Assembly (NCBI RefSeq): GCF_001456115.1
Contig: NZ_CP013264.1
Coordinates: 2,126,501-2,190,500, forward strand
Direction of reading: 5' to 3'
Length of the DNA stretch: 64,000 nt
Origin: Sphingobium baderi
GTDB lineage: Bacteria > Pseudomonadota > Alphaproteobacteria > Sphingomonadales > Sphingomonadaceae
The notes under the pieces are model-generated. The model was not told the origin of the DNA. It did no database searches and saw nothing but the letters and a program-made list of their open reading frames with translations. Positions 29,594 to 43,845 of this stretch are shown one piece after another (positions within the stretch are counted from its first letter, which is position 1; each line of letters begins with the position of its first letter). A program made the position numbers and the translations under genes.

Positions 29594-30622
29594 ATGCGGC
29601 GCGGGAATGATCGATTCATAGAACGTTTGCCGCTTGCGCTCGGCCAGCGCTGGATGGGCTTTTTCTGGGCGGCCTTATTTTGCCTTGCGGCATTGGGGCT
29701 GCGTCTGGCCATGAGGCCATTGTTGCTGAGCGCCGCGCCCTTCGCCGCCTTTTTCCCGGCGGTGATTCTGTCGGCCTTTTTGTTCGGGGTGTGGCCGGGC
29801 CTGTGGGCGGCGATGCTGGGACTGCTGTTTGGCAGCTATTTTTTCCTGCTTCCTTATACGGGATATGAAGTCACGCCCCACCTGGTGATGATCCTGTGCC
29901 TTTATGTAATAGTCATGGTCGTGGCTATCGCCCTGATCCATTTCATGCAGCGGGTGAATTTTCATCTGGCCGTGGAACGCAAGCGCAGCCGGGAACTGGC
30001 GGATACCAAGGATCTGCTGTTTCGCGAATTGCAGCATCGCGTATCGAATAATCTGCAGGTGGTCGCGGCCATGTTGGCCCTGCAACGCCGTGATATCGAT
30101 GATGACGCCGCACGCCGCGCGCTGGATGATGCGTCGGCCAGGCTGGCATTGATCGGCAAGATCAGCCGCGCCATGTATCATCCGTCCGGAGAAGGACAGG
30201 ATGTCGGCGCGTTTCTGACGACATTGTGTGGCGATATTATCGAAGCCAGCGGACGGCAGGACATTGCCGTCCATGTCGCAGCCCCGCGTCAATTGCTGCT
30301 CGCATCGCATGTCAGCGTTCCGTTGGCGCTGATCGTGGCGGAGGCGGTTAGCAACGCGATCGAACATGGCCTGCCCGATCGCGCGGGCACGGTACGCGTT
30401 TCGCTGGACGCATCGGAGGAAGGGTTTGCCCTGCGGGTCGTCGATGACGGCAAGGGCATAACGGCAGGTGAGGAAATCGGCGCTTCGAACAGCCTGGGCC
30501 TTCGCATCGCGGCTGCATTGGCGGCCCAGCTTGGCGGGCGTTTCGTGCTGGAGCCGGGCGCCGGCGGCGGAGCGGTTGCGCGCCTTGATCTTCCGCCATC
30601 GGCGAATGTAACATCCGACTAA
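29594..30622 (+). CDS. Orphan sensor histidine kinase, HisKA_2 type
   Basis: A 342-residue membrane kinase. Four N-terminal spans of DUF4118/KdpD-like type (GFFWAALFCLAALGLRLAM, FFPAVILSAFLFGVWPGLW) lead to a HisKA_2 box FRELQHRVSNNLQVVAAML. An intact HATPase domain follows, with N-box IVAEAVSNAIEHG and G boxes VVDDGKGI and SLGLRIAAALA. No response regulator is adjacent. HisKA_2 kinases of sphingomonads often feed PhyR, whose gene is about 16 kb away; that link is inference. Confidence 0.88.
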   Translation: MRRGNDRFIERLPLALGQRWMGFFWAALFCLAALGLRLAMRPLLLSAAPFAAFFPAVILSAFLFGVWPGLWAAMLGLLFGSYFFLLPYTGYEVTPHLVMILCLYVIVMVVAIALIHFMQRVNFHLAVERKRSRELADTKDLLFRELQHRVSNNLQVVAAMLALQRRDIDDDAARRALDDASARLALIGKISRAMYHPSGEGQDVGAFLTTLCGDIIEASGRQDIAVHVAAPRQLLLASHVSVPLALIVAEAVSNAIEHGLPDRAGTVRVSLDASEEGFALRVVDDGKGITAGEEIGASNSLGLRIAAALAAQLGGRFVLEPGAGGGAVARLDLPPSANVTSD

Positions 30623-30658
30623 CCATTCTGCCGCTTGGCGGCGGCCATTCGCTCGGCT

Positions 30659-31444
30659 ATGACCCGGCCCATGCTGACGAAAACCATGATGCGCCTTGGC
30701 GCTGCCGCCGCTCTGGTCCTGCTCGCGGGATGTGCGACATCGAAGAACAAGGCCGACACCCAATATGTCGCCCGTGACGTGTCCACGCTCTACAATGCGG
30801 GTAAATACCGGCTGGATCGCGGACAATATAAGCTGGCGGCCGCATTATTCGACGAAGTGGAACGCCAGCACCCCTATTCGCCATGGGCGCGGCGCGCGCA
30901 GCTCATGTCGGCGTTCAGCTATTACATGAATCGCAACTATAATGAATCGATCGGCGCGGCGCAGCGTTTTCTGTCGATCCATACCGGCAACAAGGACGCT
31001 TCCTACGCTTATTATCTGATCGCGCTCTGCTATTATGAGCAGATTGCAGACGTCACCCGCGACCAGAAGATCACGCAGCAGGCGCTGGATTCGCTGGGCG
31101 AATTGATCCGCCGTTATCCCGATACGCGCTATGCCTCCGATGCCCGCCTCAAGGTCGACCTCGTCAACGACCATCTGGCTGGCAAGGAAATGGAGATTGG
31201 CCGCTTTTATCAGCGCCGTGGCCAGTGGCTGGCGGCAACGCTGCGTTTTCGCACGGTGATCGACAAATTTCAGACCACGACTCACACGCCCGAAGCGCTG
31301 GAGCGTCTGGTCGAAAGCTATCTTGCCCTGGGTATTCCCGATGAGGCGAAGAAGGCAGCGGCTGTCCTGGGGGCCAACTATCCCGGCACCAAATGGTATG
31401 AACGCTCCTTCAAGCTCATTCGGGAATATGCACCCAAGGCATAG
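30659..31444 (+). CDS. bamD: Outer membrane assembly lipoprotein BamD
   Basis: A 261-residue lipoprotein of the BAM complex, with lipobox LLAGC near residue 25 and TPR-like repeats (TLYNAGKYRLDRGQYKLAA, SAFSYYMNRNYNESI, YAYYLIALCYYEQI). It scaffolds beta-barrel insertion in the outer membrane. Several starts are possible (TTG 30635, ATG 30659, ATG 30671), none with a clear ribosome-binding site; 30659 or 30671 gives a normal lipoprotein signal. Confidence 0.95.
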   Translation: MTRPMLTKTMMRLGAAAALVLLAGCATSKNKADTQYVARDVSTLYNAGKYRLDRGQYKLAAALFDEVERQHPYSPWARRAQLMSAFSYYMNRNYNESIGAAQRFLSIHTGNKDASYAYYLIALCYYEQIADVTRDQKITQQALDSLGELIRRYPDTRYASDARLKVDLVNDHLAGKEMEIGRFYQRRGQWLAATLRFRTVIDKFQTTTHTPEALERLVESYLALGIPDEAKKAAAVLGANYPGTKWYERSFKLIREYAPKA

Positions 31445-31488
31445 GATCGTTTGTTCCCCTTTTGTACAGCGAAGGGTAGAAGCAGGCC

Positions 31489-33150
31489 ATGCTGACCGCC
31501 CTGTCCATTCGCAACGTCGTGCTGATCGAGGCGCTCGATCTGGAGTTCGGGCCAGGTCTGGGCGTGCTGACGGGGGAAACCGGGGCGGGCAAATCGATCC
31601 TGCTCGATTCTCTGGGACTGGCGCTGGGCGCGCGGGCCGACAGCGGGCTTGTGCGGAACGGCGAATCGCAGGCAAGCGTCACCGCGACGTTCGATGCGCC
31701 TGCGCCAGACCATCGTGCCTTCGCGCTCCTTGCAGAAAACATGATCGCCCTTGAACCGGGCGAACCGCTCATCATCCGAAGGACGCTCAAGGCCGATGGT
31801 GGGAGCCGGGCTTTTGTGAACGATCAACCCTGCTCCGCTGCGCTGTTGCGGGAACTGGGCGGGACGCTGGTTGAAATTCACGGGCAGCACGATGATCGGG
31901 GATTGCTCAATCCGCGCGGTCATCGGACGCTGTTAGATGTCTATGGGCGCTGCGATGTCGCCCATGTCGCTGCGGCCTATATGGCATGGCGAACGGCTGC
32001 CGATGCCTTGGCGGATGCACGGGAAACGGTTCGCAGCGCAGCGCGTGACCGCGATTACCTGACCCATGCGGTCGAGGAACTAGCGCGATTTGCGCCGGGA
32101 CCGGGCGAAGAAGCGGCTTTGGCCGACGAACGGGCCACCATGCAGAAGGGCGCTCGCCTGACCGATGATCTTGCCGCCGTGACGGAGTGCCTGACAGGAT
32201 CGGACGGCGGACTGGCGCAATTGCGGCAGGCGGCGCGGCGGCTGGACCGGATTGTGGTGGAATATGCTCCGCTGGCCGATGTGCTGGCGGCGCTCGACCG
32301 TGCCGTGATCGAGGCCGGGGAGGCGGAGGAGCGGCTGAGTGAGTCGGCCGAGGCGTTGAGTTTCGATCCGGCAAGACTGGATGCGATCGAAACGCGCCTG
32401 TTCGATCTGCGCGGCCTTGCCCGCAAGCATCAGGTGCAGCCCGATGACCTCGCAGCATTGCGGGAAGAGATGGCAGACAGACTTTCCGCCATCGAAGGGG
32501 GTGAGGAACATCTCGCCACGCTGGAAGCGGCCGTCGCGGCCAAAGCGGATGCTTACCGGCAAGCGGCGCAAGAGCTCTCGACCGAGCGCCAATCGGCGGC
32601 GCAGCGGCTGGATGCGGCCGTCGCGGCGGAACTGGCACCCTTGAAACTGGATGCGGCTCGTTTCCGCACGGTGGTGGCGCCGCTGGACGAGGGCCAGTGG
32701 AGCGCGCAGGGTCTGGATCGGGTTGAATATGAGATATCGACCAATCCCGGCGCACCCTTCGCACCGCTGGTGAAGATCGCTTCGGGCGGCGAATTGTCGC
32801 GTTTCATCCTGGCGTTGAAGGTGGCATTGGCGGAGCGGGGAGGGGCCGATACGTTGATCTTCGACGAGATAGATCGGGGCGTGGGCGGCGCGGTCGCGTC
32901 CGCTATCGGAGATCGCCTGGCCCGCTTGGCGCAAAGCAGCCAGATTCTGGTTGTCACCCATAGCCCGCAAGTCGCGGCCCGTGGAGCTGGGCACATGCTG
33001 ATCGCCAAGTCCAGCGACGGGACGGTCACGCGTACCGGCGTCCATGCGCTCGATGCGGGCGAACGCCGTGAAGAGATTGCGCGCATGTTGTCCGGCGCGG
33101 AAATCACCGCAGAGGCGCGAGCGCAGGCCGAACGGTTACTGGAGGTCTGA
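31489..33150 (+). CDS. recN: DNA repair protein RecN
   Basis: A 553-residue SMC-like ATPase for double-strand-break repair. Walker A is GETGAGKSI, with the Q-loop region LVEIHGQHDDRGLL, a central coiled coil, ABC signature SGGELSRFILAL and Walker B LIFDEIDRGVGG. Full length. It sits between bamD and ligA, a usual alphaproteobacterial order. Confidence 0.97.
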   Translation: MLTALSIRNVVLIEALDLEFGPGLGVLTGETGAGKSILLDSLGLALGARADSGLVRNGESQASVTATFDAPAPDHRAFALLAENMIALEPGEPLIIRRTLKADGGSRAFVNDQPCSAALLRELGGTLVEIHGQHDDRGLLNPRGHRTLLDVYGRCDVAHVAAAYMAWRTAADALADARETVRSAARDRDYLTHAVEELARFAPGPGEEAALADERATMQKGARLTDDLAAVTECLTGSDGGLAQLRQAARRLDRIVVEYAPLADVLAALDRAVIEAGEAEERLSESAEALSFDPARLDAIETRLFDLRGLARKHQVQPDDLAALREEMADRLSAIEGGEEHLATLEAAVAAKADAYRQAAQELSTERQSAAQRLDAAVAAELAPLKLDAARFRTVVAPLDEGQWSAQGLDRVEYEISTNPGAPFAPLVKIASGGELSRFILALKVALAERGGADTLIFDEIDRGVGGAVASAIGDRLARLAQSSQILVVTHSPQVAARGAGHMLIAKSSDGTVTRTGVHALDAGERREEIARMLSGAEITAEARAQAERLLEV

Positions 33151-33175
33151 GGGCGGCTTCAGCCTTTCCGCTTGA

Positions 33176-35341
<2,166 letters not shown>

Positions 35342-35359
35342 GCTGGCCCGGCCTTTACC

Positions 35360-36232
35360 TCAGGACGCCTGCTCCAGCTTGTCCTGCGTTTTCATCTGGA
35401 AATCGCGGGCTTCATGGCGTTCGTGCAACTGCTCGTCCAGCGGACCGGAGACCTTGTTGACGATACGGCCACGCTTCACGGCCGGACGTGCGTCGATCTC
35501 TTTCGCCCAGCGATTGAGGTGCTTGTAACTGGCTCCGTCGAGAAACTCGCCGGCCCCTTCGTAAGTGCGATTGAGGACGACGCCGCCATACCAGGGCCAG
35601 ATTGCCATATCCGCGATGCCATATTCATCGCCCGCCATATATTCATTGTCCGCGAGATGGCGGTCGAGCACATCGAGCTGGCGCTTCACCTCCATCGTGT
35701 AGCGATTGATCGGATATTCGTATTTTTCCGGCGCATAGGCAAAGAAATGGCCAAAGCCGCCGCCCAGCAGGGGCGCGCTGCCCATCTGCCAGAACAGCCA
35801 GGACAGCGTCGCCGCGCGCTTGGCCGGATCGGCAGGCAGGAAAGCGCCGAATTTTTCAGCCAGATAAAGCAGGATCGCGCCCGATTCGAATATGCGCTGG
35901 GGCGGAGACACGCTGTGATCCATCAGCGCGGGAATCTTGCTGTTGGGGTTGACGGAAACGAAGCCGCTGGAAAATTGATCGCCTTCGCCGATGCGGATCA
36001 GCCAGGCGTCATATTCCGCTTCCTTATGTCCGGCTTCCAGCAGTTCTTCAAGCAGGATTGTGACTTTTTGCCCATTGGGCGTCGCGAGGGAATAAAGCTG
36101 CAGTGGGTGTTTGCCGACCGGCAGATCCTTGTCATGTGTCGGTCCGGCGATGGGGCGGTTGATATTGGCGAATGTGCCGCCATTCGCCTTGTCCCATGTC
36201 CAGACGCGCGGCGGGGTATAGCTTTCGGTCAT
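35360..36232 (-). CDS. yghU: Glutathione S-transferase, YghU type
   Basis: A 290-residue Nu-class/YghU-like enzyme with disulfide-bond reductase activity in relatives. The N-terminal thioredoxin fold has LYSLATPNGQKVTILLEELL (the TPNGQK motif), NPNSKIPALMD, and ESGAILLYLAEKFG. The helical C-terminal domain contains NRYTMEVKRQLDVLD and YGIADMAIWPWYG. It is convergent with ligA, 18 bases away. Confidence 0.93.
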   Translation of the reverse strand: MTESYTPPRVWTWDKANGGTFANINRPIAGPTHDKDLPVGKHPLQLYSLATPNGQKVTILLEELLEAGHKEAEYDAWLIRIGEGDQFSSGFVSVNPNSKIPALMDHSVSPPQRIFESGAILLYLAEKFGAFLPADPAKRAATLSWLFWQMGSAPLLGGGFGHFFAYAPEKYEYPINRYTMEVKRQLDVLDRHLADNEYMAGDEYGIADMAIWPWYGGVVLNRTYEGAGEFLDGASYKHLNRWAKEIDARPAVKRGRIVNKVSGPLDEQLHERHEARDFQMKTQDKLEQAS

Positions 36233-36317
36233 GCAGGGTGCTCCCTTGGATGGCAGTTACCCCCGCAGGTAGGAAGCGGCCCCCGACCCGGCAACCGTTC
36301 CTGCCACCATGGCGGAT

Positions 36318-36752
36318 TTATTTCTTTCCTGTCCGCGCGATAAGGACACTCACCGGCGAGTGGTGGGCGATGGCTGATGCATTCGATCCAAGCAGCTTCG
36401 AGGAGAAAGAGGGTTGATGCGAGCCGAGGACGATAAGGTCGGCTGCCTGGGCCTGCGCGTAGGAAATCACCTCGTCGCGCACCGGACCGCGTTTGGTGAT
36501 GAAATCGATGCGGCTTTCGTCGATACTCAGATCTCCACACCATTCACGCATGGCGGCCATGGCATCTTGCTGTTCATGCAGATCGAAATCCTCCGCGAGC
36601 AGTTCGGCATAGCGGGACGGCAGATAATAGCGGACATAGAGAAGGTGAAGCCGCCCCTCGTTCCCCGCGATGGCGGCAGCGCGCGCCAGGGCCGCGCGGC
36701 CATTATCCGGATCATTGACGTCCACCGCTACGATGATGTTCGAAAAGCGCAT
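36318..36752 (-). CDS. Universal stress protein
   Basis: A 144-residue UspA-fold protein (NIIVAVDVNDPDNGRAAL; ADLIVLGSHQPS; SPVSVLIAR). The ATP-loop G-x2-G-x9-G(S/T) is only partly evident (GSHQPSFSSKLLGSNAS). AGGAG precedes the ATG at 36752; the longer frame to 36932 has no support. It stands upstream of and divergent from the groE promoter. Confidence 0.9.
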   Translation of the reverse strand: MRFSNIIVAVDVNDPDNGRAALARAAAIAGNEGRLHLLYVRYYLPSRYAELLAEDFDLHEQQDAMAAMREWCGDLSIDESRIDFITKRGPVRDEVISYAQAQAADLIVLGSHQPSFSSKLLGSNASAIAHHSPVSVLIARTGKK

Positions 36753-36935
36753 CTTTCTCTCCTTTGCCTTCCCGCTATTGTTCCGGTTCGGTGGAGAGAT
36801 GGAAGCACGGAGCGGGCGCGACATGAAATAATGCCTGCGGGCAATGGCATGGCGACGGCCGCAACAATCCTGCAACGCGGTGATGGCAGGGGAGGGGATA
36901 TCTGATCGTCCCGCGGAAAAAATGACGGCCACCTC

Positions 36936-36964
36936 TTGACCGAAAAAATCCTCCTTCCATATTC
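36936..36964 (+). promoter_or_regulatory. groESL promoter (sigma-70 type)
   Basis: TTGACC and ATATTC are spaced by 17 bases. The CIRCE operator starts eight bases after the -10, so HrcA would block initiation. Confidence 0.7.
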
Positions 36965-36971
36965 ACGCCTG

Positions 36972-36998
36972 CTAGCACTCCTGAAAGAGGAGTGCTAG
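36972..36998 (+). promoter_or_regulatory. CIRCE operator (HrcA-binding)
   Basis: CTAGCACTC and GAGTGCTAG flank nine bases, matching the CIRCE consensus TTAGCACTC-N9-GAGTGCTAA except at the outer base. It marks heat-shock control of groESL by HrcA. Confidence 0.95.
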
Positions 36999-37102
36999 CA
37001 AGTGAAGGTTCATTGGGAGAAGGGCCAGAGCGCGCATCAGGGGGTGTCCCCGCGCGCTTTTCCAGATCCCGCAAACGTCCGTAAGAGGGAAAGGCACTCA
37101 AC

Positions 37103-39084
<1,982 letters not shown>

Positions 39085-39160
39085 AGCCGATCGTCGCAGG
39101 CGGACGCATGTTCGCCTGCGGTCCGATCGCGGCGATGAGAAGTCCGCGTTCAAGCGATAT

Positions 39161-39194
39161 AAAAAAGCCGGCGGAGCAATCCGCCGGCTTTTTT
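39161..39194 (+). terminator. Rho-independent terminator after groEL
   Basis: AAAAAAGCCGGCGGA and TCCGCCGGCTTTTTT form a long stem with a four-base loop and flanking A and T runs. Confidence 0.95.
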
Positions 39195-39296
39195 GCTGCG
39201 CCATCGCCGCGCCCCGCGCGTGATATTTTCGCGAGATTAACCAAAAAATAAATCAACGGCCCCATTTTGAGGATTGGGAACCGGAGACCCGCCAAT

Positions 39297-41282
39297 TTGC
39301 GCGCCATAAGAACCTTTCTCATCAGTCGACTTGCCCGGCACACGGCGCAGGACGCGGATGTGCGCCGCAGTCTGGTGGAAACGCTCTATGCTTCTCCCGC
39401 ATCGCTGACCATTGGCGCGGTAACGGGAACCGCTGTCGGCATAGTCATCGCCAATCTTAGCCAAGATCCGACGATCGATGCTATCGTCGCTGCGGTGTGT
39501 ATCGTGGCGGCCTTGCGGGTCGTCACGGCGATATTCTTCCACCGGCAATTGGTGCGCGGCACCGCGGTCGCTTCCCGCGTCTGGGAACTGGTCTATGAGC
39601 TTGGCGCATGGGCCTATGCGGGGCTGCTGGGCCTCATGAGCTTTGCGACGCTCGTCGCATCGGGCAATTCGGTCATGCACATGCTCAGCGTGTCGATGGC
39701 AACGGGCTACGCCGGCGGTATTTCGGGCCGCAATGCGGGGCGGGTTCACATCGCCATCGGGCAGGTCTGCCTTGCCCTGTTGCCGACGGCGACGGGGCTA
39801 TGGCTGGAGGGATCAACCGGCTATCGGGTTCTGGCTGTTGCTATGGTGATGATGATCCTGGGGCTGGCGGAGATCAGTTCCACGACGCACCGCATCGTCG
39901 TTCAGGCGCTCAAAGGTAAAAGGGACCAGTCTGCCCTGGCGGAAAAATTCGAGCGTCTGGCGCGATATGACAGCCTGACCGGTTTGGAAAACCGCATGGC
40001 CATGCAGATGCGGCTGCAGGACATTTTCGACAATCACATGAGTTCGCACGACGCGGTGGCCATCCTCTGGATGGATATCGACAGGTTCAAAGAGATCAAT
40101 GACTCGCTGGGTCATATCGTTGGCGACCAATTGCTCCGCATCGTTGCTCAACGATTGAAGGAAGTCGTTCGCGACAATGGCTGGATCGCGCGCTTCGGCG
40201 GCGACGAATTCGTCATCATCTGCCCCAATGCCGACCGATTGACGGCGCAAACCATGTCTCGGGAGATCATTGAATATTTCGCGCATGGATTTGGCATCGG
40301 CGACCATCATCTCGAAGTGACCGCGTCCATCGGCTACGCGGTTGCGCCGCAGGACGGCCGTCACATGGACGAGTTGATGCAACATGCGGATATCGCCCTG
40401 TATGAAGCCAAGCGGGAAGGGCGCAATCGCGCGTCAAGCTTCAGCTGGCTGTTCAAGGAACGCTTCAACCGCGTTCACGAGATCGAAACAGGTCTGCGCC
40501 GCGCTATAGAGGGGCAGGAGCTCAAGCTGGTGTTCCAGCCGATCGTGGATCTGGAAAGCCTGCACATCGACGCCTGTGAAGCGCTGCTGCGCTGGGAGCA
40601 TCCCACTTTGGGGCCGATACCGCCATCCGAGTTCATTCCGATCGCGGAAGGCATGGGCATTATCGAGGACATCACTTCCTGGGTTCTGCGTAATGCCTGT
40701 CTGGCGGCCGCGTCCTGGCCCACGGATGCGCGGGTCGCCGTCAATATATCGCCCGCCTCCCTCAAATCTGCGGAGCTGCCGGGCAGCGTCATCGCGGCTC
40801 TGTTGGAATCGGGCCTGCCTGCGCGCCGGCTGGAACTGGAAGTGACGGAATCCATCTTCCTGGATGACAGTGGCCAGGCCAACACCATTTTGCTTGAATT
40901 GCAACGCATTGGATTACGGCTGGCACTGGATGATTTCGGGACGGGATATTCCTCGCTTTCCTATCTGCGGTCCTATCGTTTCGACACGCTGAAGGTGGAT
41001 CAGAGCTTCATGGCGGGCGTCAGCGCCAATGCGGAGGACCGGGCCATTGTCAGGGCCATCGGAAATCTGGCCCGCGATCTGGCGATGGATACGGTGGCCG
41101 AAGGGATAGAAACCCTCGATCAACTCGATCATGCCCGGGATGCCGGTTTCACCAACGTGCAGGGCTATCTGTTCAGCAGACCCATATCGTGCGAGGCCGT
41201 TGCGGCACTGATTGCCAGTGGCCCGCTGATACCGTCGGAAGAGCCGCCGATCATAACCTATCCGCGCCGCCGGTTGAGCTGA
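39297..41282 (+). CDS. Membrane GGDEF-EAL protein
   Basis: A 661-residue c-di-GMP enzyme. Hydrophobic N-terminal spans (TIGAVTGTAVGIVIA, IVAAVCIVAALRVVTAIFF, GLLGLMSFATLVASG, VLAVAMVMMILGLAEI) lead to a GGDEF domain with intact RFGGDEFVII and WMDIDRFKEINDSLGH. An EAL domain follows with CEALLRWEHP, VNISPASL, EVTESIF, DDFGTGYSSLSYLR and TVAEGIET, so both activities could be present. Only TTG starts exist; 39297 has GGAG nine bases upstream and is preferred to 39267. It is convergent with the RpfF-like gene, 15 bases apart. Confidence 0.92.
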   Translation: MRAIRTFLISRLARHTAQDADVRRSLVETLYASPASLTIGAVTGTAVGIVIANLSQDPTIDAIVAAVCIVAALRVVTAIFFHRQLVRGTAVASRVWELVYELGAWAYAGLLGLMSFATLVASGNSVMHMLSVSMATGYAGGISGRNAGRVHIAIGQVCLALLPTATGLWLEGSTGYRVLAVAMVMMILGLAEISSTTHRIVVQALKGKRDQSALAEKFERLARYDSLTGLENRMAMQMRLQDIFDNHMSSHDAVAILWMDIDRFKEINDSLGHIVGDQLLRIVAQRLKEVVRDNGWIARFGGDEFVIICPNADRLTAQTMSREIIEYFAHGFGIGDHHLEVTASIGYAVAPQDGRHMDELMQHADIALYEAKREGRNRASSFSWLFKERFNRVHEIETGLRRAIEGQELKLVFQPIVDLESLHIDACEALLRWEHPTLGPIPPSEFIPIAEGMGIIEDITSWVLRNACLAAASWPTDARVAVNISPASLKSAELPGSVIAALLESGLPARRLELEVTESIFLDDSGQANTILLELQRIGLRLALDDFGTGYSSLSYLRSYRFDTLKVDQSFMAGVSANAEDRAIVRAIGNLARDLAMDTVAEGIETLDQLDHARDAGFTNVQGYLFSRPISCEAVAALIASGPLIPSEEPPIITYPRRRLS

Positions 41283-41296
41283 CTGGCCCGAGAATT

Positions 41297-42250
41297 TCAG
41301 CGCAGGCGGGTCTGGGCCGACGCCAGCCGGCGCATCATCCGCAAATCCCGATCCGAAAGCATCAGCGCGGTGTCGGTCCAGGTGGTGACGATGTCGGTCA
41401 ATTCTTCCAACGTCATGGGATTGACGCGACGGCCCGCACGCGCGATTCCGACATAACCGGCATGGTGCGCGCTGTGTTCGGCAATCCACTGGCGGGTTGC
41501 CTCCTCACCTTCTCCTGCCTCAACCACCTGAGAGACGATGCCCATGTCGCACATTTCTTCGGCGGTATAGACATGACCTTCCATTATCATGCGCCGGGCC
41601 AGCACCGGACCGATCTTGCGGGACAGGATCGAATAGGCGCCCATGCCAGGGAACAGGCCGAACAAAACCTCCGGCAAACCAAAGCGCGCCTGCCGTTCCG
41701 CGATGATGACATCGAAGCACATGAGCGCTTCCAGACCGCCGCCGAGCGCATCTCCCTGCGCCAAGCCGATGTTGATGATGTCCATGTCATTGCTGTGCCA
41801 GATGCGATCGACGATCTCGACACAGGAAATGCCATATTTCAGCAAGGCGTCGCGATTGCGGTTCTGGATGCATTCGGCGAACATCTCCAGGTCGCCACCC
41901 AGATTGAAGACACCGGGAAAGCGGGACCCCAGAACCATGAATTTGAGGGCGCTGGGGTGGGCGCTGAAGAGCCGCTTGCTTTCGCTGAGCCAGGTCATCG
42001 TGTCGCGAATCAGGCCCTGGTTCGAATTAGGCCGTTCATGGGGTGTCATGAAAGCCCATAATGTGCCCGCTTCTGCATCCCAGCGCACGTCGATCTGTCC
42101 CAGATCGAACAGCATGGACTGGCTGAATTCTTCGGAAGCCCTGTTTTCCCTAGCGTCGAGATCACCGGTGTCGACGGGAAGGGGAATATCATCCTCATGC
42201 GACGTTCGTGCGTCAGCATGGGTCGGATTAAATCGACCTGAATCAATCAT
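41297..42250 (-). CDS. RpfF-like crotonase (candidate DSF-family signal synthase)
   Basis: A 317-residue crotonase-fold protein. It carries blocks typical of RpfF, the synthase of diffusible signal factor (a cis-2-unsaturated fatty acid): VFNLGGDLEMFAECI, QGDALGGGLEAL, VIIAERQARFGLPEVLFG and LFPGMGAYSILSR. The two Glu equivalent to the catalytic pair of Xanthomonas RpfF appear at 174 and 194, with the same spacing of 20. About 50 N-terminal residues are acidic and variable. The ATG at 42250 has a G-run seven bases upstream; 42340 is an alternative. No rpfC/rpfG genes are beside it; a GGDEF-EAL gene is. Signal production is inference. Confidence 0.82.
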   Translation of the reverse strand: MIDSGRFNPTHADARTSHEDDIPLPVDTGDLDARENRASEEFSQSMLFDLGQIDVRWDAEAGTLWAFMTPHERPNSNQGLIRDTMTWLSESKRLFSAHPSALKFMVLGSRFPGVFNLGGDLEMFAECIQNRNRDALLKYGISCVEIVDRIWHSNDMDIINIGLAQGDALGGGLEALMCFDVIIAERQARFGLPEVLFGLFPGMGAYSILSRKIGPVLARRMIMEGHVYTAEEMCDMGIVSQVVEAGEGEEATRQWIAEHSAHHAGYVGIARAGRRVNPMTLEELTDIVTTWTDTALMLSDRDLRMMRRLASAQTRLR

Positions 42251-42475
42251 CTGCGCCCCCGAATTCCCATTTTCCGTTAGCAGAACAGGGTTGTAGGTCT
42301 GATGCAATGCCGACAGGATAAATGCCAGGCTATTAACCAATTTTTATATAAAACTGTTACCTTCAAACCTATTACTGGCAGCCGAAAATGGCAGCTTTGT
42401 TGCATTATTGCAACGACTGCTTCTTGGGTAAGCAGGCTTGGCCTTTGTTAACCTTTACAGGCTAAATCGGTGTTC

Positions 42476-42655
42476 ATGTATCGGCGCCCGTCAAATCCTA
42501 AAACCGTGAACCTGATGCTGCATGACGCCACGGATAGCCCATGGCAGTTGCGATTGTCCGATGATTGCCTGCGTTTTATAGGTCGATATAAGCGGGTCGA
42601 AGGTTTCCACGTCGACGCGATGATGTTGTTCGAAGGCTTACGCAAGTCGGGTTGA
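42476..42655 (+). CDS. Small hypothetical protein, 59 aa
   Basis: A 59-residue frame from ATG 42476 (a GTG six bases earlier is possible), with WQLRLSDDCLRFIGRYKR and VEGFHVDAMMLFEGL. It has a plausible amino-acid mix but no strong ribosome-binding site and no known domain. It lies in the upstream region shared by the divergent RpfF-like gene and tgt. Confidence 0.35.
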   Translation: MYRRPSNPKTVNLMLHDATDSPWQLRLSDDCLRFIGRYKRVEGFHVDAMMLFEGLRKSG

Positions 42656-42704
42656 TCCGGCGGGCTGCCATGGCGCACTTGTGCCTGCTGCCGTTCGCTC
42701 CTAG

Positions 42705-43844
<1,140 letters not shown>

Positions 43845-43845
43845 G

